Assembly (NCBI GenBank): GCA_948567375.1
Contig: OX419761.1
Span: 25,210,243-25,274,242, forward strand
Length of the DNA stretch: 64,000 bases
Direction: 5' to 3'
From: Lunularia cruciata
Lineage: Eukaryota; Streptophyta; Marchantiopsida; Lunulariales; Lunulariaceae
In this document: positions 35,453 to 45,929 of the stretch, one piece after another
Position numbering within the stretch: the stretch's first letter is position 1
Layout of the letters: every line of letters begins with the position of its first letter
The notes under the pieces: generated by a model
The model's input: only the letters and a program-made list of their open reading frames with translations
What the model was told of the DNA's origin: nothing
Database searches by the model: none
Program-made: the position numbers and the translations under genes

Positions 35453-36219
35453 TTTTACAAAGTTTCATAACTTTTCATATAGATTGTTACAAAGTGTTGA
35501 CTAAATGCATACAATGTGTGACCAGGAGGTAGAAAAGGTATTATTACGGAGTTCGGGCCAAGTTCCTTATTATTAGCACACTCCGTATAAGGTGGTTCAT
35601 AGGAAATAAGGGATAAGGAAATTTTGTTATCACTCCGTTGTGCATTGATTGTACATTAAGGTTAATAAAGTTATTATTTAGGGTTAGAGTGAAAGTGACG
35701 GCCACCAAAAAGAGCATCCATGATGTTCAAGAACACCCATGGAAATGAAATGATGAGTGGCAACTTGGCAAATTTTTACCACTGAGGAAGATTGGAGGGA
35801 GCATGAGTGGAAAGATTTGAGGGCATGCAAAAATTGACCACCCGATGAAGATTTGAGAGACCCATAGCCAGAGGTGGAATGTGGAGTGAATTTTTTGGAG
35901 TGGGAAGATTTGAGTGCGAGCAATGGAAAGGTTAGGGTGAGGAGTGATTTTGTTTGAAATGTTACTCTCGATTTCATTATTTAAAAAAACTTGTCTCTTG
36001 TACGAGTATGAAATGTATACCTTTCTTCCCCCTTGAGTAATGAAATGAAATTCATGAACTTGTTTTCTTGTTACAGAATGAAATTGATGAGATTTTTTTT
36101 TGTGGGCACAAAGAATAGAGATGGCCCTTTGCTGAAATTTCACCAGGAGGAGAGATGCCCCTTTGCGGAGAAGAAAGATGCCCCTTTGTTGATAAGGAGT
36201 TATCAGTGGTGATTAAAAA

Positions 36220-37556
36220 TTGAGTAAAGTCATGCCGAGAGGGAGCACTTGTTTAGAACTAACCAGAAATATTAGAAAATATATTCAATGGATGATTCGA
36301 TTAGATTTGGAGATATTGCTACAAGGATTAGAAGATGAAGATGAGGAATTAGGAGGAGATTTAGATATGCTAGAATGTTTTATTAGTGGATGGGAGTATG
36401 AACATACTCATCGATACTTAGAACCCCATGTTACTTACCCTCGTAGTAGAGAGTTTGTGAAGGAGTAGTTTAGAAATCTAGATACTAAGGTCTTTTGCCA
36501 GCTTACTAGAATGGATGGAGATTCTTTTTCAACATTAGTTGATTTGATTAAGACTCAGATGATTTTTGAGAAAAGGTACCGAAGAGAGCAAACACCCGTG
36601 TAGATCCAAGTTTCCCTAGCATTGGATAGATTTGGGCATCACGGCAATGGATCTTGTGTTGCACACAAGATCCATTGCCGTAAATATTTGGGGCATTAGT
36701 GCTGGTTCAACAATTATTTTGACTGATAGAGTTATGACAGCCATATTAGATGTGAGGAGGAGTCAAGTTGCTTGGCCCGAACTCGAGGAGAGGAGGAGGA
36801 TATCCAGTGTTTTTGCACAAAAAGGTTTTCCCAATTGTGTTGGTTTGGTAGATGGAACATTGTTTCCTCTTGCAGCCCGACCAACTGTGGACGGGGAAAT
36901 ATATTTCAGCCACAAGGGTTCATATTCTCTAAACGGTCAAGTTATTTGTGATGATAAAAGGTGAATTATACATTTTTAAGGAGGTACTTTTTATGTTATG
37001 TGTTGTTTTGTTAGGTATTTTTGCAATACATTGGTGATCCTTTTTTTTTAGTTTACTAAAAGTATGGCCTTTTTTATTTGCAGGAATGCAAGGGTCATGT
37101 CATGATATGACTTGTTTGAAAAAATTGTCACTATGGAATGATTTGAACCTAAGAGTGAGGTGTCGCACTTTTGAAGAAAAGGAGTACCTTTTAGGTGATT
37201 CGGGTTATCTATCCATGCATCACCTAGTCCCCGCTTTCAAGCAAGCTTGCTCAGAGGACAAGTAGGAGTTTAATAAATATTTAGCAAAGGCAAGAGTGAT
37301 AAATGAGCATTGTATAGCAGTATTGAGAGCGAGCTAAGAGTGCAACTGAAAGACAATAGTAGAAATGCTTATTTGTTAAAGTGGGTATTGGTGTGTATTA
37401 TTTTACATAATTTTTTAATCAATAGGTCTGACCTTTGGTCAGAGGACAATGGCAGATTTACAGAGGAAACTCAAATAGATTCAGAAATCTCCTTTCATGG
37501 TATAGAACTTGGTAGAGAAGAAAGTAGATCAAGGGTGATGCAAAATTGCCTTGATT
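36220..37556 (+). pseudogene. PIF/Harbinger DDE transposase
   Basis: The N-terminal part (36220-36630) reads MPRGSTCLELTRNIRKYIQW, LDMLECFISGWEYEHTHRYLEPH and TRMDGDSFSTLVDLI, with in-frame TAGs at 36466 and 36601. After a helix-turn-helix-like LDRFGHHGNGSCVAH, the frame shifts at a perfect hairpin (36641-36681) into NIWGISAGSTIILTDRVMTAIL. The catalytic domain has FPNCVGLVDGTLFPLA (first Asp), DGEIYFSHKGSYSLNGQVICDDKR, GMQGSCHDMTCLKKLSLW, YLLGDSGYLSMHHLVPAFKQ (second Asp), ARVINEHCIAVLRAS (near the Glu) and LLKWVLVCIILHNFLI. A GT...AG stretch (about 36962-37082) between VICDDKR and GMQGS looks like an intron, but the phase does not fit exactly. The family excises and inserts DNA at TWA targets with a SANT-domain partner. 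Confidence 0.85.
36641..36681. repeat. Perfect 19-bp-arm hairpin inside the transposase
   Basis: Arms 36641-36659 (acggcaatggatcttgtgt) and 36663-36681 with loop tgc. Both arms are coding-like (HGNGSCV and TRSIAV), and the reading frame shifts at the hairpin. Confidence 0.95.
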
Positions 37557-37756
37557 AATTAATGATGATATACTTGATTGATTGATTGAGATTCCATATA
37601 ATGAAATATATATTTTTCAGTTATTCATCTCATATCTCATAGTCTGGTAACTTAGACTAGGAGTCTTTATCTTAGACCATGAGTGTATCTTGATGTAATA
37701 TTGGGATAAGAATTCAAAGGATGCAAAAAGAATTCTATGAAGCTTAATCTATACAT

Positions 37757-39500
37757 TTTTAAGGCCTCCGTTAACACTTACAAGGTGTGGTGTTTAGCAA
37801 GTTTACACTTGAAAGTCACTTGTCGGGTGTTGTTGGAAATAATGAGCCGATGTTGCAAACACCGTGAGATGATGCTTGTACACACTTGGTGCTGCTCACA
37901 AACTTAAAAGATGCTTCCGGATCATCAAGTGGCGCTCTTAGACACTGGCGGACATTGTGGACCGCACTCCACTATGCACAAATATTAAAGGCACTCGTAG
38001 GCGCTGGTAGGTGCTGCATGAATTATGCAATGCTTGCTTGTGCTGGTTGGCAATATGGAGTGCCGCATGTTGCCGCTTGGGATTTGAGTTCTTTCGGTTG
38101 AAAAAATGAAATTTTGCCTCCAAAGTGTATATTTTAGGATGCTTGGTATTGAGTTTTTTTCCAACTGCTTGGGTGATATAATCCTTCTTCTTTTCAATTC
38201 ATGTCATTCCCATAGGTGTGGAGGTGTTAGAAAGCCTCATTCGTGAGTGTGTGGTGTGTTGGAACAAGAAAGGGTCATTTCGTGAGGGTTTGCATGGGTG
38301 TGTGAGTCATTCAAAGGAGAAAGAGCCATTTCGAGAAAGGGTTATTTTGCAAGGTGAGGGTGTGAGTGTGTGTGTGAGCCATTTCAAGATTGGGGTGTTT
38401 GGAAGGAAAGAGGCAAACTGGCTGGCTGAAGCACAACTCGAAGGAGACCAACTCGCTATGGGGAGCCTGGGAGAGTTAGGAATTTGTGGGGCCAGAGAGT
38501 TGGAAGAATTTCATTCACATTTCTAATTGAAGGAGTGCTTTGGAGACTCTAGAGAAACAACAAGGAGAGATTGAGAAGAGAGATAAGAGAGAATTCAAGA
38601 GACTGAGAGCAGATTCAATTTGAACCATGGCAGAAATCTAGGGATACAAAAGGATAGTTGATGGGCCCGACATGAGAAATACTCAGGAAGGAGATTGGCT
38701 CATAGCATTCCATAACATTCAACACCCAGCCAATTTCATCAAGTGCTGCTGGTTGGACAAACATCAGATTTGAACTGCTGTTTTGGGAATTAGGGAGATC
38801 GATCTAGATGTAATGGGGCTCAAAATAATCTTGGACTTCACTATCCACGGCCAGAGGTATTCTTCAAACCGTTCTCATTGTTTTCTTTTCATTCCACCTC
38901 AAGATTTTCATTTATTTTAGGTTTACTGCTTCCAAATCATCAGCGCCTCCCATCCTGTCTTGAAGTGCCTCCTAGCGTCCTCACGTGCCATCCAGCACCA
39001 TCTAGCGCCATCCCAAAATCCTAACCCCTACGTGCAAGCGCCTTCCTTGCGTAGCACCCAGTGACCCCGCACAGCACCCAGCATTTCCGCGAGGCTGCAC
39101 GGACCTCCTCACATCTCCTCCCTGTCCCACAACGCCTGCCAGTGTCCTCGCGTGTCATCTAGCTCCGTCTAGCACCGTCCCCAAGCCCTAAACTCCTGCA
39201 CGTGAGCGTCTTCCCACAACCTTGCACGAGACCCAATGCTTCTATGGGGCTCCCAATGGCTCTTAGCATCTCCCTCATTGTCCCGCAGTGCCATCCAAGT
39301 CAGGTGCGCCTGTGGGCTATGTCCACGGGCACCTACACACGGCATTGAGCACCTTCCTTGCACCACACGAGGGGCGTTGGAGTTTGGAGTGCCTCCCCGT
39401 GCCATCGAGCAGCTCCCAGTGGCAACCTGTGGCTCTTTTGAGTGTTAATACTATCCGTGGGCATCTTCAAGCGGCACTTCCTGAGCTTGAGTCCTTGGGA
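37757..39500. other. GC-richer spacer with recurring GGCGCT/AGCGCC words
   Basis: No domain recognised in any frame, although several exceed 70 codons (for example 38218-38526 and 39288-39593). At 37880-38080 the words are ggcgct, ggcact and ggtgct; at 38935-39480 they are mostly the complement (agcgcc, agcacc, gccatc). Similar words recur at 42290-42520. The irregular spacing of about 8-12 bp suggests a decayed minisatellite. Confidence 0.5.
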
Positions 39501-39617
39501 GAGAAGTTTGAGCTAATTTTTTTGGTGGGTTTTTTTGGTGGGTTTTGCAGGTCATTCCATGAGTTTGTGAGTTCATGGGACAAGGTCTCTTGAAATTGTT
39601 TGGTAAGAGGTAAGCAG

Positions 39618-40183
39618 TTTCAATTGACTGCAAATATAGTTAGAGATGCACTTGCTATGCCAAGGAAGAGAACACCAAGATGGAGGATAGTTCCTTACAT
39701 AGCTGTTTTAGACTGGTTTCCACAAAGGGACAGAGTTGCAAAAAGATATCTTGTAAGCTAATGTGTATATTTTGCTTTCTGAGCTTTCTTCCAGTTGATG
39801 GGTGCACTTGTTGCACCCACTATTAGGCCCAAGATTGTACATGGGCATTTGGTACTCAACACCAAGACCAAGTTGAGGAGATTTGGTGTGGAGGATTATG
39901 ATTGGGGTGAGTTAGCTTTTAGAGCTATCATTGCAGAGGTGGGAAGTTTGCAAAGCCAATTAAGGAGTCCTAAGGGGTGTAAGTTAAGAGTCACCTTCCT
40001 TGGACAGATACTCATGCATCTCTTTGTGGAGAGAGGTTTCATTCCAGAGGAGGACGTGATGTACCTGAGTGATGAAGAGGAGGAGATTATACATGAGGGA
40101 GAGCATGATAATGATCATGAGGATGCAGATAGCTCGGATGAGGACAAGACTACTGATGATGGGGAGGATGAGGGTAGAGGATG
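39618..40183 (+). pseudogene. Unrecognised spliced gene within the Harbinger element (5' part)
   Basis: A frame from about 39618 reads QFQLTANIVRDALAMPRKR, then PRWRIVPYIAVLDWFPQRDR and VAKRYL. It meets a donor (ctt/gtaagc, at 39753), and after an acceptor (cttccag/ttg) continues from 39795 as LMGALVAPTIRPKIVHGHLV, LRRFGVEDYDWGELAFRAII, LRVTFLGQILMHLFVERGFI and then an acidic tail (DEEEEIIHEGEHDNDHEDAD) to a stop at 40182. Splicing is phase 0 and keeps the frame. I know no family for it. Its upstream exons are not identified. It may continue by splicing into the frame at 40494-42076. Function is unknown; it could be host DNA captured by the transposon or a gene of an older nested element. Confidence 0.5.
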
Positions 40184-40493
40184 AGGATGGTGAGTGATTG
40201 ATTGATTGATTAGGTTTGAGTTTTGTCATATATATATATAATTTTTATATTTATTTTTATATATTTTTTCATATATTTGTATGTTGGAAAACATACAAAG
40301 TTGTTTTGTATATACCATTACCGGATTTAATAAATGAGTTCATTTAAGAAACTTGAATTAATGAACTTGTGAACTTGTATATTTTTAAATTCAAATATGA
40401 ATTTGTACTTGATGGATAACAAAATGTACCACTTGTGAACAGGTGTTCAATAGATTTGTGTTGAGACACAACCCTTACCCTTTGTTTAGATAG

Positions 40494-42076
40494 CTCCTTT
40501 TCACTCTTCTTCCCCTTCACCACTTTCTCCATCTGTGGAGGGAGTTGGTGACCCCATGCATTTTAGAGTACCTTCACCTCTTTCTTGTTCAGTTGACATC
40601 ACTCTCATTTTAGATGATTGTGTTCGAGTAGCTGAGTGTAGAGAGAGAAATCTCCTTGAGCGTGAGAGTAGATTGGAAAGTGTAGAGGAGAGAGAGAGAG
40701 AGAGATTAGTGCTTGAGCGTGAGAGTAGATTGGAGAGTGTAGAGGAGAGAGAAAGATTAGTGCTAGAGTGAGAGAGACTCCTTTGTGAGCAAGAGGATTT
40801 ACTTGCTGCAAAGGAGGAGAGACATCTGACCTTGCTTACTTCTGAGATGGAGAGAGAGCAAAGATTAGGTGACTTGGACATACTAGGTGCAGCTGCCATG
40901 GTGGAGGGTTACAAGCTCCAGTTACGGAATCAGGCACAAGAGTTAGCATATGCTCTAGAGAGGTGTGAGAGTGCACATGTTCAGGTAGAGGAGAGCAAGA
41001 GTAGTCTAGCTCAAATGAGAGCTCATGTAGAGGAAAGTGAGAGTAGTCTAGCTCATTTGAGGGCTCGTGTGGCTTATCTTGGACCCAGACTACATAATAT
41101 TGCTCACAAGACCCATACTCATTATGAGATGCAGACCCATACTGATGCCACCCATGTGTTACCTCATAGTGTGGAGACTCAGGGCACTCAAACTGAGTTT
41201 AGAGGGAGGATTTGTCGATCAGGAGAGTATATTCGACGTATCCTCTTCCCCGGCTTCCTATAGAAGAAGATTATTATTGTGGATGTTACTTGTATGTGTT
41301 CATTATGGATTTGTGGTGCTATCGGTTTCCATGCATGGGAGAGTGGGACGACTAGGCATGGTTGGTGCCCTCACACACAGTCCGGGCCTGTAAGGTGGGT
41401 AGCATGTCCTGGTGTTAGCCATTTCATCCAGTTCTGTTTGCTACGCTTTGAGGTTATCTTGTGGATAGATCTTACTCCGGATGGAGTGGAGTGGTTGCTA
41501 TGGAGCATGTGGCAGTGGTTTGAACTCCCGGAGGGAGTTCACACCAGGTCTCGCCTCATGGTCTATTTGTGTTCTATAGATATCCAGTGAGATTTTAAGT
41601 TCAGAGGACTTAGAGTTAGATCATATGAGCATCTTACTTCATTAGGTTTACCTCTTTGTGATCTTTTGATCATAGATTGTTATGCACTCTCTTATTATAG
41701 GAACCATCTACATTGTGCTATCCACCCTACCCACTTCCATCCTTATAGGGTATGTAGAGCATCATACACTTGGCCATTTGACCCTTTGATGAGTGCTTTG
41801 GACAGATTTTTCCATGACGATAGGCCTGCTATTAGTTGGTCAGAAGAGGAGTGGACATCAAGTAGATTGAGTTCTTATAGTTGTGACCCATATCCTCTTC
41901 TTGCTGGTAGTATCAGGCATCAAGACTTGGATGAGAGTGAGTGGCCCCTATGGTGGTCATTGAGTCCATTTAGGATTCAACATCATGTATACCGTCGTAG
42001 ACTTGAGGATGTAGTAGTAGCACTTAGACACCATAGTGCATCTCCCTCTTCTTCTTCACCTCCTCGACCTCCATAG
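40494..42076 (+). pseudogene. Unrecognised coiled-coil protein within the Harbinger element, three in-frame stops
   Basis: One reading frame runs about 527 codons with only three stops (TGA 40769, TAG 41261, TGA 41588) and no frame change, which is not expected by chance. The N-terminal third is a heptad-rich coiled coil with repeats (ERESRLESVEERER twice; VQVEESKSSLAQMRAHVEES then ESSLAHLRARVAYL). The C-terminal half is rich in Trp, His and Tyr: GVEWLLWSMWQWFELPEGVH, LLIIDCYALSYYRNHLHCAI, YTWPFDPLMSALDRFFHDDR and WPLWWSLSPFRIQHHVYRRR. It ends in a Ser/Pro tail. A possible acceptor (atag/ctcc, 40493/40494) is in phase with a donor (gag g/gtagag, about 40171) in the preceding exon, so the two pieces may be one gene. 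No family recognised. Confidence 0.55.
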
Positions 42077-42278
42077 TCATAGGTTTAGGTTCTATTGGCT
42101 CCCCATTTATATACATATTATGTTCATTTCTCCCCATGTATACATTTATGTTTTAGTTTACACTTTTGAACTCTCATATTGTTGTCTAACTTTGGTATTT
42201 TCATGTGCTATATACTCAATTGTGCCTTTTGTATCCAACATGTCATCACCTTGCAAATATGTGCGCCATTTCCATCAA

Positions 42279-42720
42279 GAGTCACCGCCCTAAACCCATC
42301 ATGAGCTGCCCTCAGCGCCAATGCATGCCATCAAGCGCCAACAAGCACCGACAAGCGCCTACTAAATTTTTGAGTACCTCCCAGCGTCTTTGAGCGCCAC
42401 CCAGCGGCCACGAGTGTCAGCTAGCGCCTACCAAATTTATGCTGCGAGTACCTATTAGTGCCCACTAGCTTTGATGAGTGCCTACTAGCGCCTACAAGCA
42501 CCTACGAGTGCCGATGAGCACTAGCTTGCCTTTATTCTTTTTCTGTGTTGCATTGAGTGGCAACTAGCAACAACAAGAAAGACTTTTGGGCGGTTATGAG
42601 CGCCAACTCGCAGCATCTTGGACTTATTGTGCAAGAAAGACATGAGAGGAACTGAGTGGTAACGAGCAGCATCAAAAACTTGAGAGGAACTGAGTGGTAA
42701 CAAGCTGCATCAGGCGGATA
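42279..42720. repeat. Decayed AGCGCC-word minisatellite
   Basis: From about 42290 to 42520, agcgcc, agcacc, agtgcc and gagcgcca recur every 8-12 bp (tcaagcgccaacaagcacc, ctagcgcctacaagcacc). At 42655-42710 gaggaactgagtggtaac is repeated twice. Confidence 0.6.
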
Positions 42721-42778
42721 CTAGAAGCATTTATCAAGTTTCCATAACTCATCTTTATTATAATCATAATAAAGGTTA

Positions 42779-44100
42779 CATGGTGGTATACTTTTCATTA
42801 TCAGTAGAGTATGATGGACGTTGAACCTGAGTGAGCACTTTAAAATAGTCACTTATTTCCTCAAGAGTTTTCCATGCTTGTATGAGACTCATTTTGATTT
42901 CATGAGTGCGCTTTGATTCTAAACTCTTCTCCTTGAATTTGTGTTTGTCTGCCCTAGCTTTTCTTTTATCTGCACTCAATTTTTCTCAATTTCAATTTTC
43001 ATCTTCTCTATCTCTAATCTAACATGCTCTGCTTCCATTCTCATCATTGTTTTCCCTCTCTTCCTCATGTTGGTGGCTTCTAGTTCAGCTAGTCGTAACC
43101 TCTCTCTGGATTCTATAGTATTTGCCTTCAACATGGTAATTTTTGCTAAATCATGAGACAATGACATACTAGGTGACAACTTGGGTACCTTACTTGCAGA
43201 TATTCCATCTTTCCTCCTCTTTGGGTCATGTTCCCCTTCTTGGTTGGCAAAAGCACAATTGGATCCATCTCTTGTAGAAATTAAAGGCGGTGGTGTAATG
43301 AAAGGCGAGTCCTTGATTGGTGGAACAAATGGAGACTCATCCTCAGGTGATAGGATTCCATTCTCCATGCCACTTGGTAAAATTTCCACCCCTTGGGTGT
43401 TTGCGACCAACTCAGGGCCCGAGTTAGGAAGCACCACCTCTGGAGGAGATGAGAATTGGGAGCACTCATGTGCACCTTCATGGACCTCCTCCTTGCCAGC
43501 CTCACAAATCTCGCTCTAATTAGGATTAGAATCTCCTAAACTTACCATTGCCGGTGGACTTATGTTCGCTCTGGTCCCAAACATGGCTTCCATTCTTGCA
43601 AAATGCGGGCACATTCTATTCAATTTATCTTCTATAGTTCTCCACCCTTTGCCATATTCCTTCTCGGTCAGACCTTCTCCCATAGACTTGTTCTTAAGCT
43701 TCCGAGTTTCTTTGTATTGTTTCATGTACCGCAACCATTTCTTGTAAAGTCTGTCACCTGTCATAGAAGTAGTAAATCCTTGACCCTCCCTAATCAAAAA
43801 GGTTGCCGTGAAACTAAATGCGGTTGATTTCTGAATGGGCTTTTTGCAATTCACACCATGAATTTGTGCAAAATGCTCGGGGTCCTCCAAATAATCCAGT
43901 ATTTGGCTATAATGGTGTGTTGCCATGCAAAATCGTTCATCCTCCTTGGTTTTGCCGGGCACAGAAGAAGTCATCCTCAACAAGTTTCCAAATTTCCCTA
44001 ATGGTTGTTGAGGTTGCGAATCCAAAGATGACTCTATAGGTCCTGGATCAGCGTCGATAAGTGAGTCTCCTACACTAAAACAAGGTACTTGATCTCCCAT
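42779..44100 (-). pseudogene. Harbinger-associated Myb/SANT-like DNA-binding protein
   Basis: ATG at 44100. One frame runs to 42976 with a single TAG at 43516-43518, then a frameshift at an A-run (about 42978) into MSADKRKARADKHKFKEKSL, ending at 42776-42779; about 440 codons in all. The N-terminal region contains YSQILDYLEDPEHFAQIHG, FLIREGQGFTTSMTGDRLY, KKWLRYMKQYKETRKLKNKS and GWRTIEDKLNRMCPHFARM followed by EAMFGTRANISPP. That order (W..Y...YK, GL.E, CP.F.RM, LFG.R.N..P) is what I associate with SANT-like partner proteins of Harbinger elements. The C-terminal part has a basic KRRK patch and a long coiled coil (LEATNMRKRGKTMMRMEAEH). In the superfamily this protein binds the element ends and helps bring the transposase to the nucleus. 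Convergent with the transposase, as is common. Confidence 0.65.
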
Positions 44101-44580
44101 TGCAAAAATTTTGTTGCACTCCTAGCGTCAGAATCGTCGCCCTCTAATCAATTTCTTGGTTGTCGCACGGCAGCGCTGATCATTTCCCACACCAATGCAA
44201 AACTACAAAACCGCCATTAGTTGCCTGACAACTCGGACATTTGCTCCAGAGGGTGGTGAATTTGAGTTTACAAATTTGAATTGTTGGGCGGGGCCATTTT
44301 GGATCTTGAATACAAAAACCAGATCATCAATACTCGACTCAAATGACCACGTGGCCACCCTCTTGAGGAAACATGTCACTCTTTCTGACAATCATTTATT
44401 TAGTTACATTCCCAAACATCCATTACATATGATTTGATTTTTATAAATGAATACAATTTGCAAAATATATCCCTTAACTGAAGTTATAGAGTTATAGAGC
44501 GTTCAATGTATTACAATCTCGTATTGTTACAAAGTTCACTAAAAATTATTTGTTATTTATCCGGTAGACATCCGTCGTAC

Positions 44581-44597
44581 CTATTTCTGAAACCCCC
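44581..44597 (-). repeat. Harbinger right terminal inverted repeat
   Basis: CTATTTCTGAAACCCCC followed by TTT; inverted exact match of 35436-35452. Confidence 0.8.
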
Positions 44598-44600
44598 TTT

Positions 44601-45755
44601 GGTAACCAGGTTGACCAACAGCTCCTCTAGGAACTTGACTTCGTCACTCAAGACGCGTCGTGGCTCAAAGGACCTCACCTCCAGCATAACAATTATAAAC
44701 CAAGAGTGCTTGACTTTAGCCACGGACACACGTGTTTCTTCTATTACTGTGCTCTAGAGTATTCGTACTTTTAAAAACTGTATTTGTAGCTTGATGTCTA
44801 CAAATAACTCATAGAGATCAAATGTTGTAGGCTATAAAAGCAATCGTAGCTGTTCCATCTCTCTGCTATCGGAGGCATACTATCTGTGATCAACGATAAT
44901 GGATAAACGATTTTGATGAACTTTTAATGGAGGATATCGGTATCCTACAAGACAATTTCTCTTCACGTGAAACCCGTATTAAATTTCAACTTAGAAACAT
45001 TTGTATGCAATTTGAAAACTACAACACATATCTTCACGTATTTGTCAGGGTCCAGCATTTTACTCTTAGGTTATTAGTCCGAAGAGGTTTCGCTGCGTGA
45101 CTTTGTAACGCCCAGCGAGAAGACCCTTGATCAAGTTTAAACCACATCACTTGTATTGTCATAATCCTCTCGCTTGTTTTAAGACCTCATCGGTTGCGTC
45201 TCAAATTGTGCAAAGCACATTCACATCTCAAACTTTCAGCCTGGGTTCAAAATTTTACCTTACCACGGTCCCGCGTATTGGCAGAGTGTATGGCGACCAC
45301 GTCGGATGAACGTCCATTTCACTTTGAGTAATCTCACAACAGCGGGGTGAACGCGGACGAGCTAGTGTCGAGTCATTCTGCCGGTCCAGACTTTTTGACA
45401 CAAGCCAGAATCCGCTTGGGTGTGTTTTAACGTCGAACATCAATGAAGAGGTGAAAAGAGTATAAATTGAAAAGCCACTGTCACATGAAAGGCGTTCCCT
45501 ACAGCTTGTCGAGTCTGGAAGTTTGCCAGAAGGGAGTTCGCAGGATGCTCACCATCTTGAGCAAATGGAAGGTCGTTTCTGGAAAGGCAAACCCGCGAGG
45601 AATGGAAAAGGGAGGCCCTTCTCTTCCTTCACCCTGTACGACAAAAACATTTAAAGAGGATCTCAATCCTATGTAAATATAGTAGTTCTCTCCCACGTAG
45701 TACGGATACCACGCATCTAGATGGGAATGAGAGTCACAAGCCAGAGCGCACATGG
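44601..45755. other. Intergenic, no supported gene
   Basis: Short overlapping frames on both strands without motifs. No repeat or RNA gene recognised. Confidence 0.5.
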
Positions 45756-45769
45756 GAATTAGGTTTAAA

Positions 45770-45898
45770 GAGAAAAAGGCGACCGCATAGGAAAAACGAA
45801 GGATGGGAAGACCCCATCAAGCCGTACAAGTGAGGGAGAAAAGAAAAAAAAAGGGTAACATGCGGCTAAACCCCAATATGGTTTAAATCATTGAAATT
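45770..45898 (-). mobile_element. 129-bp 3' tail of the RLE-type LINE with 14-bp TSD
   Basis: Flanked by perfect 14-bp repeats, GAATTAGGTTTAAA, at 45756-45769 and 45899-45912. It contains ggcgaccgcataggaaaaac, gatgggaagaccccatcaag, ccgtacaag and ggctaaaccccaatatgg, and reaches a little upstream of the palindrome into the ORF end. The poly-A-side run (aaaagaaaaaaaaagggtaa) is expanded. Confidence 0.9.
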
Positions 45899-45929
45899 GA
45901 ATTAGGTTTAAATCATCGCAATACTTTTA

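Larger units (their letters stand above)
35436..44597. mobile_element. Candidate 9.2-kb PIF/Harbinger transposon
   Basis: Terminal inverted repeats GGGGGTTTCAGAAATAG at 35436-35452 and, inverted, at 44581-44597. The left flank is TTA (35433-35435), the 3-bp target typical of PIF/Harbinger; the right flank is TTT, one base different. Inside are a DDE transposase on the plus strand (36220-37556) and a Myb/SANT-like gene on the minus strand (42779-44100), the two proteins this superfamily needs, plus about 4 kb of extra sequence with an unrecognised plus-strand gene (39618-42076). Coding regions contain stops, so the element is dead. Confidence 0.75.

Noticed and set aside
39236-39593. ORFs of 70-101 codons in the GC-richer spacer of the Harbinger element
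   Set aside because: They follow the minisatellite-like word pattern, overlap in several frames and both strands, and show no domain.
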